The notes under the pieces are model-generated. The model was not told where the DNA came from. It saw only the letters and a list, made by a program, of their open reading frames with translations, and did no database searches. A program made the position numbers and the translations under genes. 5,040 bases of DNA from an uncultured Clostridia bacterium. Lineage in GTDB: Bacteria > Bacillota > Clostridia > Oscillospirales > Ruminococcaceae. Shown here piece after piece: positions 1 through 4,973 of the stretch. The stretch lies in assembly GCA_947177545.1 (NCBI GenBank), contig CAMWVF010000120.1, forward strand, positions 1-5,040. Reading direction: 5' to 3'. Numbering within the stretch: position 1 is the stretch's first letter; every line of letters starts with the position of its first letter.

Positions 1-530
1 TGTATAGAGCCATGTACAAGGATTCCATTGGACTGGATATTTCGTCCTCCGCTCTGGTTGATACCAACTACAAACGCGTCCTTGATATGCTGGATAACTT
101 TTTGAGCGGTCTGGACGGCAAGCCTGACGCGCTTCTTGGCGGTTCAAAAATCATCACAAAATTGCAGGCTGTAGCGAGACGGGCGGGGTACCTTAGTCAG
201 AACGAGGACAGCTTCGGGCGCAAGGCGTTGGGTTACAACGGCATTGAGTTTGTCGATCTCGGCAAATACTTTGACGGCACAAAGACTGCCGACGTTGCGG
301 ACGTGTACGATACCGATGAGGCGACGGGACTTTGCGACCTTTACGCTGTAAAATTCGGCTTGGACGGCTTCCACGCGGTATCTCCCGCAGGCGGCAAGAT
401 AATCAACACCTATCTGCCAAACATGACTTTGCCGAAAGCGGTAAAAGAGGGCGAGGTTGAAATGGTTGCGGCAGTGGTACTCAAAAACACCCTCAAGGCG
501 GGCGTTATGCGTGGTATCAAGGTAATATGA
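1..530 (+). CDS. Phage major capsid protein, HK97-like (C-terminal part, 5' end outside the window)
   Basis: This is the main shell protein, which assembles into the icosahedral head. The reading frame is open from the first complete codon at position 3 (Tyr-Arg-Ala-Met...), so the Met at 12 is internal and the gene starts upstream of the window. About 176 residues are visible. Typical features of Firmicute capsid proteins of this type include the helix around 'YKRVLDMLDNFLSGLDG', the stretch 'DALLGGSKIITKLQAVARRAGYL', here split by its central Ser-Lys, then 'FGRKALGYNGIEFVDLG' and a C-terminal beta-rich part ending 'GVMRGIKVI'. The 'YNGI..VDLG' segment is characteristic of the capsid P-domain/A-domain region in these families. 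The next gene starts 16 nt after the stop. The assignment rests on sequence pattern and its place at the head of the module. The exact capsid family is not resolved. Confidence 0.85.
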   Translation, partial: YRAMYKDSIGLDISSSALVDTNYKRVLDMLDNFLSGLDGKPDALLGGSKIITKLQAVARRAGYLSQNEDSFGRKALGYNGIEFVDLGKYFDGTKTADVADVYDTDEATGLCDLYAVKFGLDGFHAVSPAGGKIINTYLPNMTLPKAVKEGEVEMVAAVVLKNTLKAGVMRGIKVI

Positions 531-546
531 TTGGAGGGATTTACGA

Positions 547-957
547 ATGTTACACAAGATTTCTTTGGATAACAAATTCAGCGGGGAGCATTTCGGACTT
601 GTGTTTGTCAATAGAGAGGCGCACACCGAGGACAAATTCCTTGCGTCCCGTCTGCGGGGCAAAGGCTATCATGTTACCGCCGAGGCGGTCGCTGATGATG
701 AAGCGGTATCAGATACGGGCGAAACTCCCGAAGCTCCGCCCTTTATTGACGTTGACGAGGAAGTTTTTGAAGCCGCCGAACAGCTTGCTGAAGCGGGCGG
801 CTTTACTCTGTTTGACCTTGAGCGTATGACGGTTGCACAACTCAAGGAATATGCCGAGGCAGGAGATGTTGACCTCGGCGGTGCTAAAACCAAGGCGGAT
901 ATTATTGCAATAATTACAGCGGAAATGCTCGCTGATGACGTTCCCGAAGCGGAGTGA
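547..957 (+). CDS. Small head-region protein with C-terminal HeH/LEM (Rho_N-like) domain
   Basis: The protein has 136 residues. The N-terminal ~45 residues carry the pattern 'HFGLVFVNREAHTED...LRGKGYHV', a small beta-alpha unit seen in proteins coded just after the capsid gene, such as the YqbF type of the Bacillus skin element. Residues ~46-80 are an acidic, Pro/Ala-rich linker. Residues ~94-127 ('MTVAQLKEYAEAGDVDLGG', then 'AKTKADIIAIITAEM') match the helix-extended-helix HeH/LEM or Rho_N fold, a small nucleic-acid or protein binding module common in phage head-region proteins. The start at 547 has GGAGGG at 533-538 with 8-nt spacing. An alternative upstream start near 527 lies in another frame and is not used. 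The stop overlaps the ribosome binding site of the next gene. The function is unproven: a head decoration or DNA-packaging/neck accessory role is inferred from position. Confidence 0.78.
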   Translation: MLHKISLDNKFSGEHFGLVFVNREAHTEDKFLASRLRGKGYHVTAEAVADDEAVSDTGETPEAPPFIDVDEEVFEAAEQLAEAGGFTLFDLERMTVAQLKEYAEAGDVDLGGAKTKADIIAIITAEMLADDVPEAE

Positions 958-961
958 TTTC

Positions 962-1309
962 ATGGCATACGCTGATTACGATTTTTACAAAGATGTGTAC
1001 AGAGGCACGTTGTCCGAAGCCGATTTCCTGCGGCTTGCGGAACGTGCCTCCGATTATATCGACGGCAGGACGGAGTATATTTTGAAGTCCGCAGGTATAT
1101 CCGAGGATATGCGGCTTCGGGTCAAAAAAGCCTGCTGTGCGGTTGCGGAAACTATTCGGGACAACGAGCGGGGCGTAAAGACTTCCGAAAAGGTTGGAAA
1201 TTACTCCGCGACGTTCGGGACGGTTACACAGCGTTCGGCGGAGCAGCGGCTGGACGATACCGTACAGCTTTATCTTGCCGATCTAATCAAAGGGGTGAAA
1301 TGGATATGA
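962..1309 (+). CDS. Head-tail connector (gp6/Ad1-like adaptor)
   Basis: This 115-residue protein is predicted to form the ring that docks under the portal and joins the head to the neck. It is mostly alpha-helical. 'YDFYKDVYRGTLSEADFLRLAERASDYIDGRT' (read as two adjoining segments, residues ~6-37) is the classical first-helix pair of DUF3199/gp6-type connectors, in which 'A..YID..T' is a recurring pattern. It is followed by a middle helix (residues ~50-69), a variable loop with 'SEKVGNYSATF' (the segment that often reads 'SEKVGDYSVSF' in these proteins), and a C-terminal helix ending 'LYLADLIKGVKWI'. The ATG at 962 is preferred over the in-frame ATG at 935 because GGAG at 951-954 stands 7 nt upstream and the family pattern begins there. 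The 935 start would also overlap the preceding gene by 23 nt. It overlaps the next gene by up to 10 nt. Confidence 0.85.
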   Translation: MAYADYDFYKDVYRGTLSEADFLRLAERASDYIDGRTEYILKSAGISEDMRLRVKKACCAVAETIRDNERGVKTSEKVGNYSATFGTVTQRSAEQRLDDTVQLYLADLIKGVKWI

Positions 1310-1620
1310 TAACGAACGGCGACTGTACAATAGTCCGCACAGACGACAACGGCGAATATTTTATCGTCGGGACGTACCCCTGTATGTGGCAGGAGGTTGA
1401 GGCTTACGAGGTGAAAAAGTACGGCGAGGAAAACGCTGACAAGGCTTCGATTTGGGTACCAGATATTTCGGCGGACGTTAAAAAGCACGACTATATTGTC
1501 CGCGGGGAGCTGACGGATATTTCCGAATTTGACCCCGATACCGCTTTGACGGTTATGTCCGCTTCAAAGCTTGATTACGGCAGCGAAGAAATGCAGCATA
1601 TTGAGATCGGGGCGAGGTGA
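1300..1620 (+). CDS. Head-closure / stopper-like protein (DUF6751-like)
   Basis: This 106-residue protein sits directly after the connector, where head-closure (Ad2/stopper) proteins are coded. The N-terminal 'MITNGDCTIVRTDDNGEYF', then 'PCMWQEVEAYEVKKYG' and 'ADKASIWVPD', give the beta-barrel pattern of this class: an opening strand, a 'W' strand after the 'C', a 'V.IWVP' strand, and a late 'DYIVRGEL' strand. Such proteins plug the connector channel and receive the tail. Two starts are possible. ATG 1300 has GGGG (1292-1295) 4 nt upstream. ATG 1306 has the same motif 10 nt upstream and forms an ATGA overlap with the previous stop. The sequence cannot decide between them, and the difference is two residues. 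The family label comes from resemblance and gene order. Confidence 0.75.
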   Translation: MDMITNGDCTIVRTDDNGEYFIVGTYPCMWQEVEAYEVKKYGEENADKASIWVPDISADVKKHDYIVRGELTDISEFDPDTALTVMSASKLDYGSEEMQHIEIGAR

Positions 1621-1624
1621 GGTT

Positions 1625-1996
1625 ATGTCTGGGTTTACTATCAAACCAACGAGACAGCTTTTGCGGGAGCGGGGGCTGCTTGAGGGCGGAAAAGTCCAGA
1701 AATTTATTGACAGCGAGTGCATTCGGCACATGGATAAGTACACGCCTATGCAGACGGGTTTTCTGAAGCGTTCCGTTATTCTCGGTTCGGTTATCGGGTC
1801 GGGGATTTTGAAGTACATAGCCTCGTATTCACGCTCCGTGTACTATAACAATGCGGGCAGGGGCAATGAGGGTACCGCAAACGGCGGCAAAAGGGGGCGG
1901 AAATGGTTTGAGGTAATGAAAACTTTTCACCTGTCCGAAATTGTGGAGGGTGCGAAAAAAATTGCAAAGGCTGTTAAAGCCGAGAAAAGGAGATGA
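1625..1996 (+). CDS. Minor capsid / neck protein, Minor_capsid_2-like
   Basis: The protein has 123 residues. 'GGKVQKFIDSECIRHMDKYTP' is read across residues ~21-41, where the conserved core is G-x-VQ-xx-ID followed by 'YTPMQTGFLKRS'. That core is the signature of the Minor_capsid_2 family, which corresponds structurally to the gpU/HK97 gp10-like neck proteins. The motif 'Y.R.VYYNN' (68-76) and the Gly/Lys-rich loop (78-92) are followed by 'RKWFEVMKTFHLSEIVEGAK', matching the typical 'WFE.MK..H...I' end. The C-terminus is basic (KAEKRR). The start at 1625 has GAGG (1614-1617) 7 nt upstream, overlapping the preceding gene's stop. An upstream in-frame start at 1571 lies well inside the previous gene and lacks such a site. 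The following gene begins 4 nt after the stop. Confidence 0.85.
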   Translation: MSGFTIKPTRQLLRERGLLEGGKVQKFIDSECIRHMDKYTPMQTGFLKRSVILGSVIGSGILKYIASYSRSVYYNNAGRGNEGTANGGKRGRKWFEVMKTFHLSEIVEGAKKIAKAVKAEKRR

Positions 1997-2000
1997 TCTT

Positions 2001-2429
2001 TTGAGTATTATCGAGGGCGTTCGGGAGTATATGGCGGCGTGTCCCCTGCTTGCGGAGATACCGCTGAAAGGTCGGTATATCGACTGGACTGACCCGACTG
2101 CCAACAATTACGGCATCATCATTGACAGCGACATAAAAATAAAGTCCTTTATCACGGGCGGCGGCAAGTATGAATACAATTTCTTTCTTCAAGCCCGTCT
2201 CCGTGCCGAGGACAAAAAGTCCCTTGAAAACGCGGAGTGGGTGGAGCGTATGGAGGAATGGTGCAGAGAGCAGACCGCCGCGAAGAATTTCCCGAAAATG
2301 CCTAAGGGCTGCACGCCCACTAAGCTGTCCGCGGCGAACGGTTCGCTTTTTGAGCGGGACAAAACGGGAAACACGGGATTGTACCAGATACAATTTAAAC
2401 TAAACTACACTAAATCAGGAGGTAATTGA
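2001..2429 (+). CDS. Minor capsid / tail terminator-like protein, Minor_capsid_3-like (TTG start)
   Basis: This 142-residue protein is expected at the head-proximal end of the tail tube, where it ends tail polymerisation or completes the neck. The pattern fits Minor_capsid_3: an N-terminal helix 'SIIEGVREYMAACPLL', a strand with 'YGIIIDSD' (residues 37-44), the glycine turn 'ITGGGKYEYNFFLQAR' (51-66), the long helix around 'NAEWVERMEEWCRE' (77-90), and a terminal strand pair 'SLFERD...GLYQIQFKLNYTKSGG'. The TTG at 2001 is chosen because AAAAGGAGATGA (1985-1996) places GGAG 8 nt upstream, and the family's N-terminal helix begins exactly there. The in-frame ATG at 1941 would add 20 basic residues translated from inside the previous gene. 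Four bases separate it from that gene's stop. Confidence 0.83.
   Translation: MSIIEGVREYMAACPLLAEIPLKGRYIDWTDPTANNYGIIIDSDIKIKSFITGGGKYEYNFFLQARLRAEDKKSLENAEWVERMEEWCREQTAAKNFPKMPKGCTPTKLSAANGSLFERDKTGNTGLYQIQFKLNYTKSGGN
2417..2422 (+). promoter_or_regulatory. Full-consensus ribosome binding site AGGAGG of the tail tube gene
   Basis: AGGAGG stands 9 nt before ATG 2432. It lies inside the last codons of the upstream gene, whose stop is at 2427-2429. It decides for ATG 2432 over the TTG at 2426, which would be only 3 nt from it. The full-strength site fits the need for many copies of the tail tube protein. Confidence 0.8.
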
Positions 2430-2431
2430 TT

Positions 2432-3016
2432 ATGAGCATTTACAAGGTACCGGAAAACACAAATATTGAGGAAACCGCACAGCGCACCGACATACTCCAT
2501 TTTATGGACGTGACAAAGCTTGCTAAGGACGCTCAAGAGGGCGACACCGTATGGTCGCAAATGGGCGTTGGTTGGACTTCCAACACGGAAAGTCCCTCGG
2601 CGCAGACTAAAGAAAGAAAATTCATCAACGAGAAGTCCAAGAGGAAAAATATCACAAGCTATGCGCCCAGCTTCGGTTTTGAGGTTTTGCTTATGTTCAA
2701 CAAGCCCGAAGTCCGAACGGTGTACGACATATATACCAAACGCAAAACGGGTACGGACGCGGTTGTGACGGTCGTTACCGTTGACGCTTTTGAAGAAGCT
2801 GTGAACGGCTATTACCCCGCGCGTAATGGCAGGTACGCCGTTGAGGTATCGTCCTGCGACGACGATGACGACATGATAATCAAGGGCAACCTTAACGGTC
2901 AGGGCGACGAGTCTATCGGCTGGTTCGACCCCAAAAACGGCGAGTGGTCTGATGAAGACCCTGCCGCACAGCCTGTAAGTCAGAGCAGTACACACGCTGC
3001 TGACGAAAACGAATAA
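2432..3016 (+). CDS. Phage major tail (tube) protein
   Basis: The protein has 194 residues, a normal size for a siphoviral tail tube subunit, which stacks as hexameric rings around the tape measure. The middle carries the usual beta-sandwich layout. 'GVGWTS' (residues 45-50) is followed by the loop 'KERKFINEKSKRKNITSYAPSF' (read as 60-70 and 71-81), in which the 'K.YINE.S....I..Y.P.F' pattern is widespread in Firmicute tail tube proteins. Then come 'GFEVLLMFNKPEVRTVYDIY' (82-101) and a late 'IIKGNLNGQGD' strand. An acidic run of five Asp (143-147) precedes that strand. The last ~20 residues (SDEDPAAQ...HAADENE) are low-complexity and acidic, probably a flexible tail exposed on the tube surface. 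The next start follows after 20 nt. Confidence 0.85.
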   Translation: MSIYKVPENTNIEETAQRTDILHFMDVTKLAKDAQEGDTVWSQMGVGWTSNTESPSAQTKERKFINEKSKRKNITSYAPSFGFEVLLMFNKPEVRTVYDIYTKRKTGTDAVVTVVTVDAFEEAVNGYYPARNGRYAVEVSSCDDDDDMIIKGNLNGQGDESIGWFDPKNGEWSDEDPAAQPVSQSSTHAADENE

Positions 3017-3036
3017 TTTTTTAGGAGGAATTTTTT

Positions 3037-3420
3037 ATGAAATCGAATGTACCAAATATGCAGAACGGCGTTGTTAAAGCCGGGGAATTTTCTTACACAC
3101 GGAAGTCCCGCACACTTAAAGCCTACGGCGAGGAATTTACCATTCCCGTCAAGACCGTTGAGTTCGGCGACAAGCTGGACGAGATCGGCGCGGAGCTTGC
3201 AGGGGCTAAAAACACCTCGGAGGTTATCCGCGTTACCAAAAAGGGCATTGCCCTTTTCATCGGCGAGGAGGCTACCGAGAAACTTTACCCCGAAGAAAAA
3301 TTTATGGAGCTTGATGTAGACGAGGTAATTGAGTTCTGGAGCGCGCTCAACTTCGAGCTTAACCGCGCCCAGAACGAGCGTCTCGCGCGGTACGCCGCGG
3401 CGAAAGCCATACGCAGATGA
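3037..3420 (+). CDS. Tail assembly chaperone candidate (gpG-position protein)
   Basis: The protein has 127 residues. It lies between the tail tube gene and the Gp15 gene, the slot of the first tail assembly chaperone, which binds the tape measure and guides tail tube polymerisation. Residues 28-40 ('KAYGEEFTIPVKT') form a strand pair, and 41-60 and 62-85 look helical ('FGDKLDEIGAELAGAKNTSE'; 'VTKKGIALFIGEEATEKLYP'). A third helix region spans 93-126. The fold therefore looks mainly helical after a short beta start, as in other chaperones of this slot. AGGAGG (3023-3028) lies 8 nt upstream of ATG 3037. Its stop overlaps the next start as ATGA (3417-3420). I do not recognise a named family with confidence, and the role is inferred from order and helical character. 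Confidence 0.7.
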   Translation: MKSNVPNMQNGVVKAGEFSYTRKSRTLKAYGEEFTIPVKTVEFGDKLDEIGAELAGAKNTSEVIRVTKKGIALFIGEEATEKLYPEEKFMELDVDEVIEFWSALNFELNRAQNERLARYAAAKAIRR

Positions 3421-3995
3421 GCAGCCTGTTCAACGATACCCTGCCGACGGAATATGAGTACGGCGGCAGGGTCTACGATTTTCAGACGGATTTCCGCGAA
3501 TGGATAAAATTTGAGCTGCTCCTTACGGACAGTGACATTCCCATGACCGACAAGGCGCAGCGGCTTGTGGAGATAATTTTTCCCACCGTTCCGCCCGATG
3601 AGCGGCTGTGGGAGTTCCTGCTCTGGTTCTACAAGTGCGGTCGGGAGCCGCTGAAAACAAAGTCCTCCGGTGGGGCAAAAAAACAAACCGCCGTCTACTC
3701 CTTTGAGTACGACGACGGCTATATTTTTGCCGCGTTTTTAGAGGTTTACGGTATCGACCTTGTGGACGTTCCCTATCTCCATTGGTGGAAATTCAAGTCT
3801 CTTTTCCGCGCGCTCCACGATTGCAAATTTACGGATATTATGGGGTACCGTTCCGAGGAGCTTAACAGCAAGACCCCCGAATACCGCAGGAAGTTTATTG
3901 AGGATATGAGGCGGCTTTACGCGCTGCCGCGTTCTCTTTCAGAACAGCAGAAAATTGATGAGCTTAAACGGATTAAAAAGCAGGCGGGGTATTGA
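3417..3995 (+). CDS. Bacteriophage Gp15 family protein (second tail chaperone)
   Basis: The protein has 192 residues, matching the Gp15 family (the A118/Gp15-type protein found before the tape measure gene in Firmicute siphophages). Visible family features are 'LPTEYEYGGRVYDFQTDFR' near the N-terminus (residues 9-27; the 'Y.I.TDFR..I' pattern), 'WEFLLWFYKCG' (65-75), and the diagnostic C-terminal block 'YGIDL...YLHWWKFKSLFRAL' (111-133, with the His-Trp-Trp-Lys-Phe core) followed by 'IMGYR'. A positively charged C-terminal helix with 'LSEQQKIDELKRIKK' ends the protein. It overlaps the preceding gene by 4 nt (ATGA) and has only a weak ribosome binding site, so translation is probably coupled to the upstream gene. 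Its job is inferred to be tail assembly with the upstream chaperone. It converges on the lipoprotein gene, whose stop lies only 22 nt away. Confidence 0.88.
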   Translation: MSSLFNDTLPTEYEYGGRVYDFQTDFREWIKFELLLTDSDIPMTDKAQRLVEIIFPTVPPDERLWEFLLWFYKCGREPLKTKSSGGAKKQTAVYSFEYDDGYIFAAFLEVYGIDLVDVPYLHWWKFKSLFRALHDCKFTDIMGYRSEELNSKTPEYRRKFIEDMRRLYALPRSLSEQQKIDELKRIKKQAGY

Positions 3996-4011
3996 TAAAA
4001 ATATTTTTTAT
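3995..4011. repeat. A/T-only inverted repeat between two convergent genes
   Basis: ATAAAAA (3995-4001) and TTTTTAT (4005-4011) are perfect 7-base inverted arms around a 3-base loop. They fall exactly between the Gp15 stop (3993-3995) and the lipoprotein stop (4018-4020 on the minus strand). The position suits a bidirectional terminator. However, a stem without G or C, and without a clean T-run on the outside in either direction, would be very weak. A leaky signal would allow late transcription to continue to the tape measure gene. Confidence 0.35.
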
Positions 4012-4017
4012 TGAAAA

Positions 4018-4668
4018 TTATATATCACTGCTTACGGTTTCGTATGTAATTTCAAATGAGATGTGTTTATCTATTCCTTCTTCTTGAAAATCCGAATAGA
4101 CAAGTTTCATTGAAATGTTTGCACCGTTTTGATCGCTCCAATTGCTTTTATATGTAGCAATATTTTCAAAGCTAAAGCTATCATCACTAACAAGTGGTGG
4201 TTCTGTGAGGTCTTTATAATTTGGATTTAACATCTCAAAGCTTGCGCTTTCGGGAGCACCGTATTTTTCTATGTATTTCTTGTATAAAGTATAATACATT
4301 GAATTGATTTGCAGATCGGTTTTACCACTACAATCAAATTTGTAGTCTGCTCCCGTGAGTGCATCGTTTTCAAAATAATAGTACAATTCGGCGGTATAAT
4401 CTGTAACGCTAACGTTTTTATAAACTAAGCGGTAACCGTTCGACCCTGTTTCGCCGAATTCATTTTCAGAGTTTGGAGCACCCTCATTGGCAATAACACC
4501 CTCTTTTGACATACCCCATTTAACATTTCTGAAATCGGGGTCTTCAGCATTTGTTATAGCCGTTGTTACTGCTTCTATTGTGTCCTGCGGGATATCATTT
4601 TCAACCGATTTCTTTGAGCAAGCGGTGAACATTAGCATTGCAGTAAGTAAGACGATTATTTTTTTCAT
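4018..4668 (-). CDS. Secreted lipoprotein, moron cargo of unknown function (SmpA/BLIP-like pattern)
   Basis: The 216-residue precursor has a lipoprotein signal peptide: a basic start (MKK), a hydrophobic core (residues 4-14) and a lipobox ending 'MFTAC', with Cys17 as the predicted lipidated first residue. Phe at -3 is less usual than Leu. The mature part starts with a short polar linker, then 'DFRNVKWGMSKEGVIANEG' (residues 45-63). This 'WGMS..EV...EG' pattern occurs in small extracytoplasmic SmpA/OmlA/BLIP-like domains, where it forms the first helix and turn. It is followed by aromatic-rich strands ('YTAELYYYFENDALTGADYKF') and a second helix with 'YKKYIEKYGAPES' (~138-150). This suggests two related half-domains. 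It has its own ribosome binding site and promoter and runs opposite to the late operon. A surface role in the lysogen, such as superinfection exclusion or lysogenic conversion, is inferred. No catalytic motif is visible. Confidence 0.82.
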   Translation of the reverse strand: MKKIIVLLTAMLMFTACSKKSVENDIPQDTIEAVTTAITNAEDPDFRNVKWGMSKEGVIANEGAPNSENEFGETGSNGYRLVYKNVSVTDYTAELYYYFENDALTGADYKFDCSGKTDLQINSMYYTLYKKYIEKYGAPESASFEMLNPNYKDLTEPPLVSDDSFSFENIATYKSNWSDQNGANISMKLVYSDFQEEGIDKHISFEITYETVSSDI

Positions 4669-4676
4669 GAAAAAAT

Positions 4677-4682
4677 CTCCTT
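4677..4682 (-). promoter_or_regulatory. Ribosome binding site of the lipoprotein gene
   Basis: Read on the minus strand this is AAGGAG, 8 nt before the ATG at 4668-4666. It fixes the start, and the signal peptide begins right there. Confidence 0.8.
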
Positions 4683-4683
4683 A

Positions 4684-4704
4684 TGTAAAATGTAATTTTT
4701 TACA
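4684..4704 (-). promoter_or_regulatory. Operator-like inverted repeat at the lipoprotein transcription start
   Basis: TGTAAAA (4684-4690) and TTTTACA (4698-4704) are perfect 7-base arms separated by 7 bases. A nested TGTAA-N4-TTACA (4691-4704) shares the right arm. The predicted start of transcription (about 4697) falls inside, and the right edge touches the -10 box, a classical place for a repressor. The high A+T content raises the odds of a chance match, so regulation is a hypothesis. Confidence 0.4.
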
Positions 4705-4732
4705 GTATACCATAAACGAGAAAATTTTTCAA
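4704..4732 (-). promoter_or_regulatory. Sigma-A type promoter of the lipoprotein gene
   Basis: Read on the minus strand, a -35 box TTGAAA (4732-4727) is followed by a 17-base spacer and a -10 box TATACT (4709-4704), preceded by TGG, an extended -10. Both boxes differ from consensus at one (TATACT) or two (TTGAAA) positions, and the spacing is ideal. Transcription would start near 4697 and give a leader of about 29 nt that includes the ribosome binding site. The structural operon around it shows no such promoter, so the lipoprotein can be expressed independently of the late genes. Confidence 0.75.
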
Positions 4733-4746
4733 GTCTTTTTTAGAAA

Positions 4747-4751
4747 GGGGG
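4747..4751 (+). promoter_or_regulatory. Ribosome binding site of the small zinc-ribbon gene
   Basis: AAAGGGGG (4744-4751) lies 6 nt before ATG 4758. An ATG at 4753 is closer but is followed two codons later by TGA, so 4758 is the only productive start. Confidence 0.65.
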
Positions 4752-4757
4752 CATGAT

Positions 4758-4928
4758 ATGAAACCCATAAAACCTAAAAAACACAAAATTTTGTGTCCTC
4801 ATTGCAGTTGTCCGACACCGATAATGGCGGACGAAAATGCAGTCTGCAAAGGAATATATGTCAAATGTAAGGGGGCACACTGCAAAAAAGAATTTGAAAT
4901 TAAAATAAACGAAAACGAAATCAAGTAG
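4758..4928 (+). CDS. Com-like small zinc-ribbon protein (56 residues)
   Basis: This short gene codes for 56 residues with a basic N-terminus (MKPIKPKKHK), six cysteines (13, 16, 18, 30, 37, 42) and an acidic/Lys-rich end. The layout is 'ILCPHC', ~20 residues, then 'IYVKCKGAHCKKEFEIKI'. Two cysteine knuckles (C13-x2-C16 and C37-x4-C42) each precede a beta strand, as in zinc ribbons. This resembles the Com family of phage Mu, whose member binds mRNA and activates translation of mom, and the similar 50-60 residue proteins often annotated in Firmicute prophages. The second knuckle is C-x4-C instead of the usual C-x2-C. It sits 45 nt upstream of the tape measure gene and has its own ribosome binding site. 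No mom gene is in view, so its target is unknown. Nucleic-acid binding is inferred from the fold, and a purely structural zinc ribbon is also possible. Confidence 0.8.
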   Translation: MKPIKPKKHKILCPHCSCPTPIMADENAVCKGIYVKCKGAHCKKEFEIKINENEIK

Positions 4929-4961
4929 TGCCTGTGTGCCGATGATTTCACTAACTTTTGT

Positions 4962-4968
4962 GAGGTGA
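4962..4968 (+). promoter_or_regulatory. Ribosome binding site deciding the tape measure start
   Basis: GAGGTGA lies 5 nt before TTG 4974. The in-frame GTG at 4965 falls inside this motif and has no site of its own, so TTG 4974 is the start. Confidence 0.65.
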
Positions 4969-4973
4969 GAAAA

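Larger units (their letters stand above)
3996..4973. other. Moron-like AT-rich cargo block inserted between the Gp15 and tape measure genes
   Basis: The block lies between two genes that are normally adjacent or nearly so. It contains a minus-strand lipoprotein gene with its own promoter and a small zinc-ribbon gene. Base composition shifts sharply: counted 60-base rows give 19 G+C at 4021-4080 and 18 at 4861-4920, against 40 at 3361-3420 and 36 at 3541-3600. The shift is uneven, since 4441-4500 holds 30. This pattern of compositional break, self-contained promoter and non-structural gene is what defines a moron. Acquisition by transfer is inferred. The zinc-ribbon gene may instead belong to the native tail operon. 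Confidence 0.7.

Noticed and set aside
144..662. Long minus-strand frame of 172 codons opposite the capsid gene.
   Set aside because: It lies opposite clearly conserved capsid and head-protein frames. It is explained by the codon bias of those genes and has no recognisable protein pattern.
3360..3420. A programmed -1 frameshift joining the first chaperone to Gp15, as in the lambda gpG/gpGT pair.
   Set aside because: Gp15 is in the -1 frame, but the shared open stretch is short (TAA at 3360-3362 closes it upstream) and no X-XXY-YYZ slippery heptamer is seen. The ATGA overlap explains the arrangement as translational coupling.
187..3849. Five GGTACC palindromes (187, 1455, 1871, 2446, 3844), more than the one or so expected in 5 kb.
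   Set aside because: There are many possible six-base palindromes, so one being this common is not remarkable, and they fall inside coding sequence in different frames with no shared context.
4683..4730. A plus-strand promoter for the zinc-ribbon and tape measure genes.
   Set aside because: TAAAAT and TATACC could pass as -10 boxes, but no acceptable -35 box lies 16-18 bases upstream of either.
4487..4756. An 89-codon plus-strand open frame opposite the start of the lipoprotein gene.
   Set aside because: It is antisense to a gene with signal peptide, ribosome binding site and promoter. It lacks its own ribosome binding site, and its sequence has no recognisable pattern.
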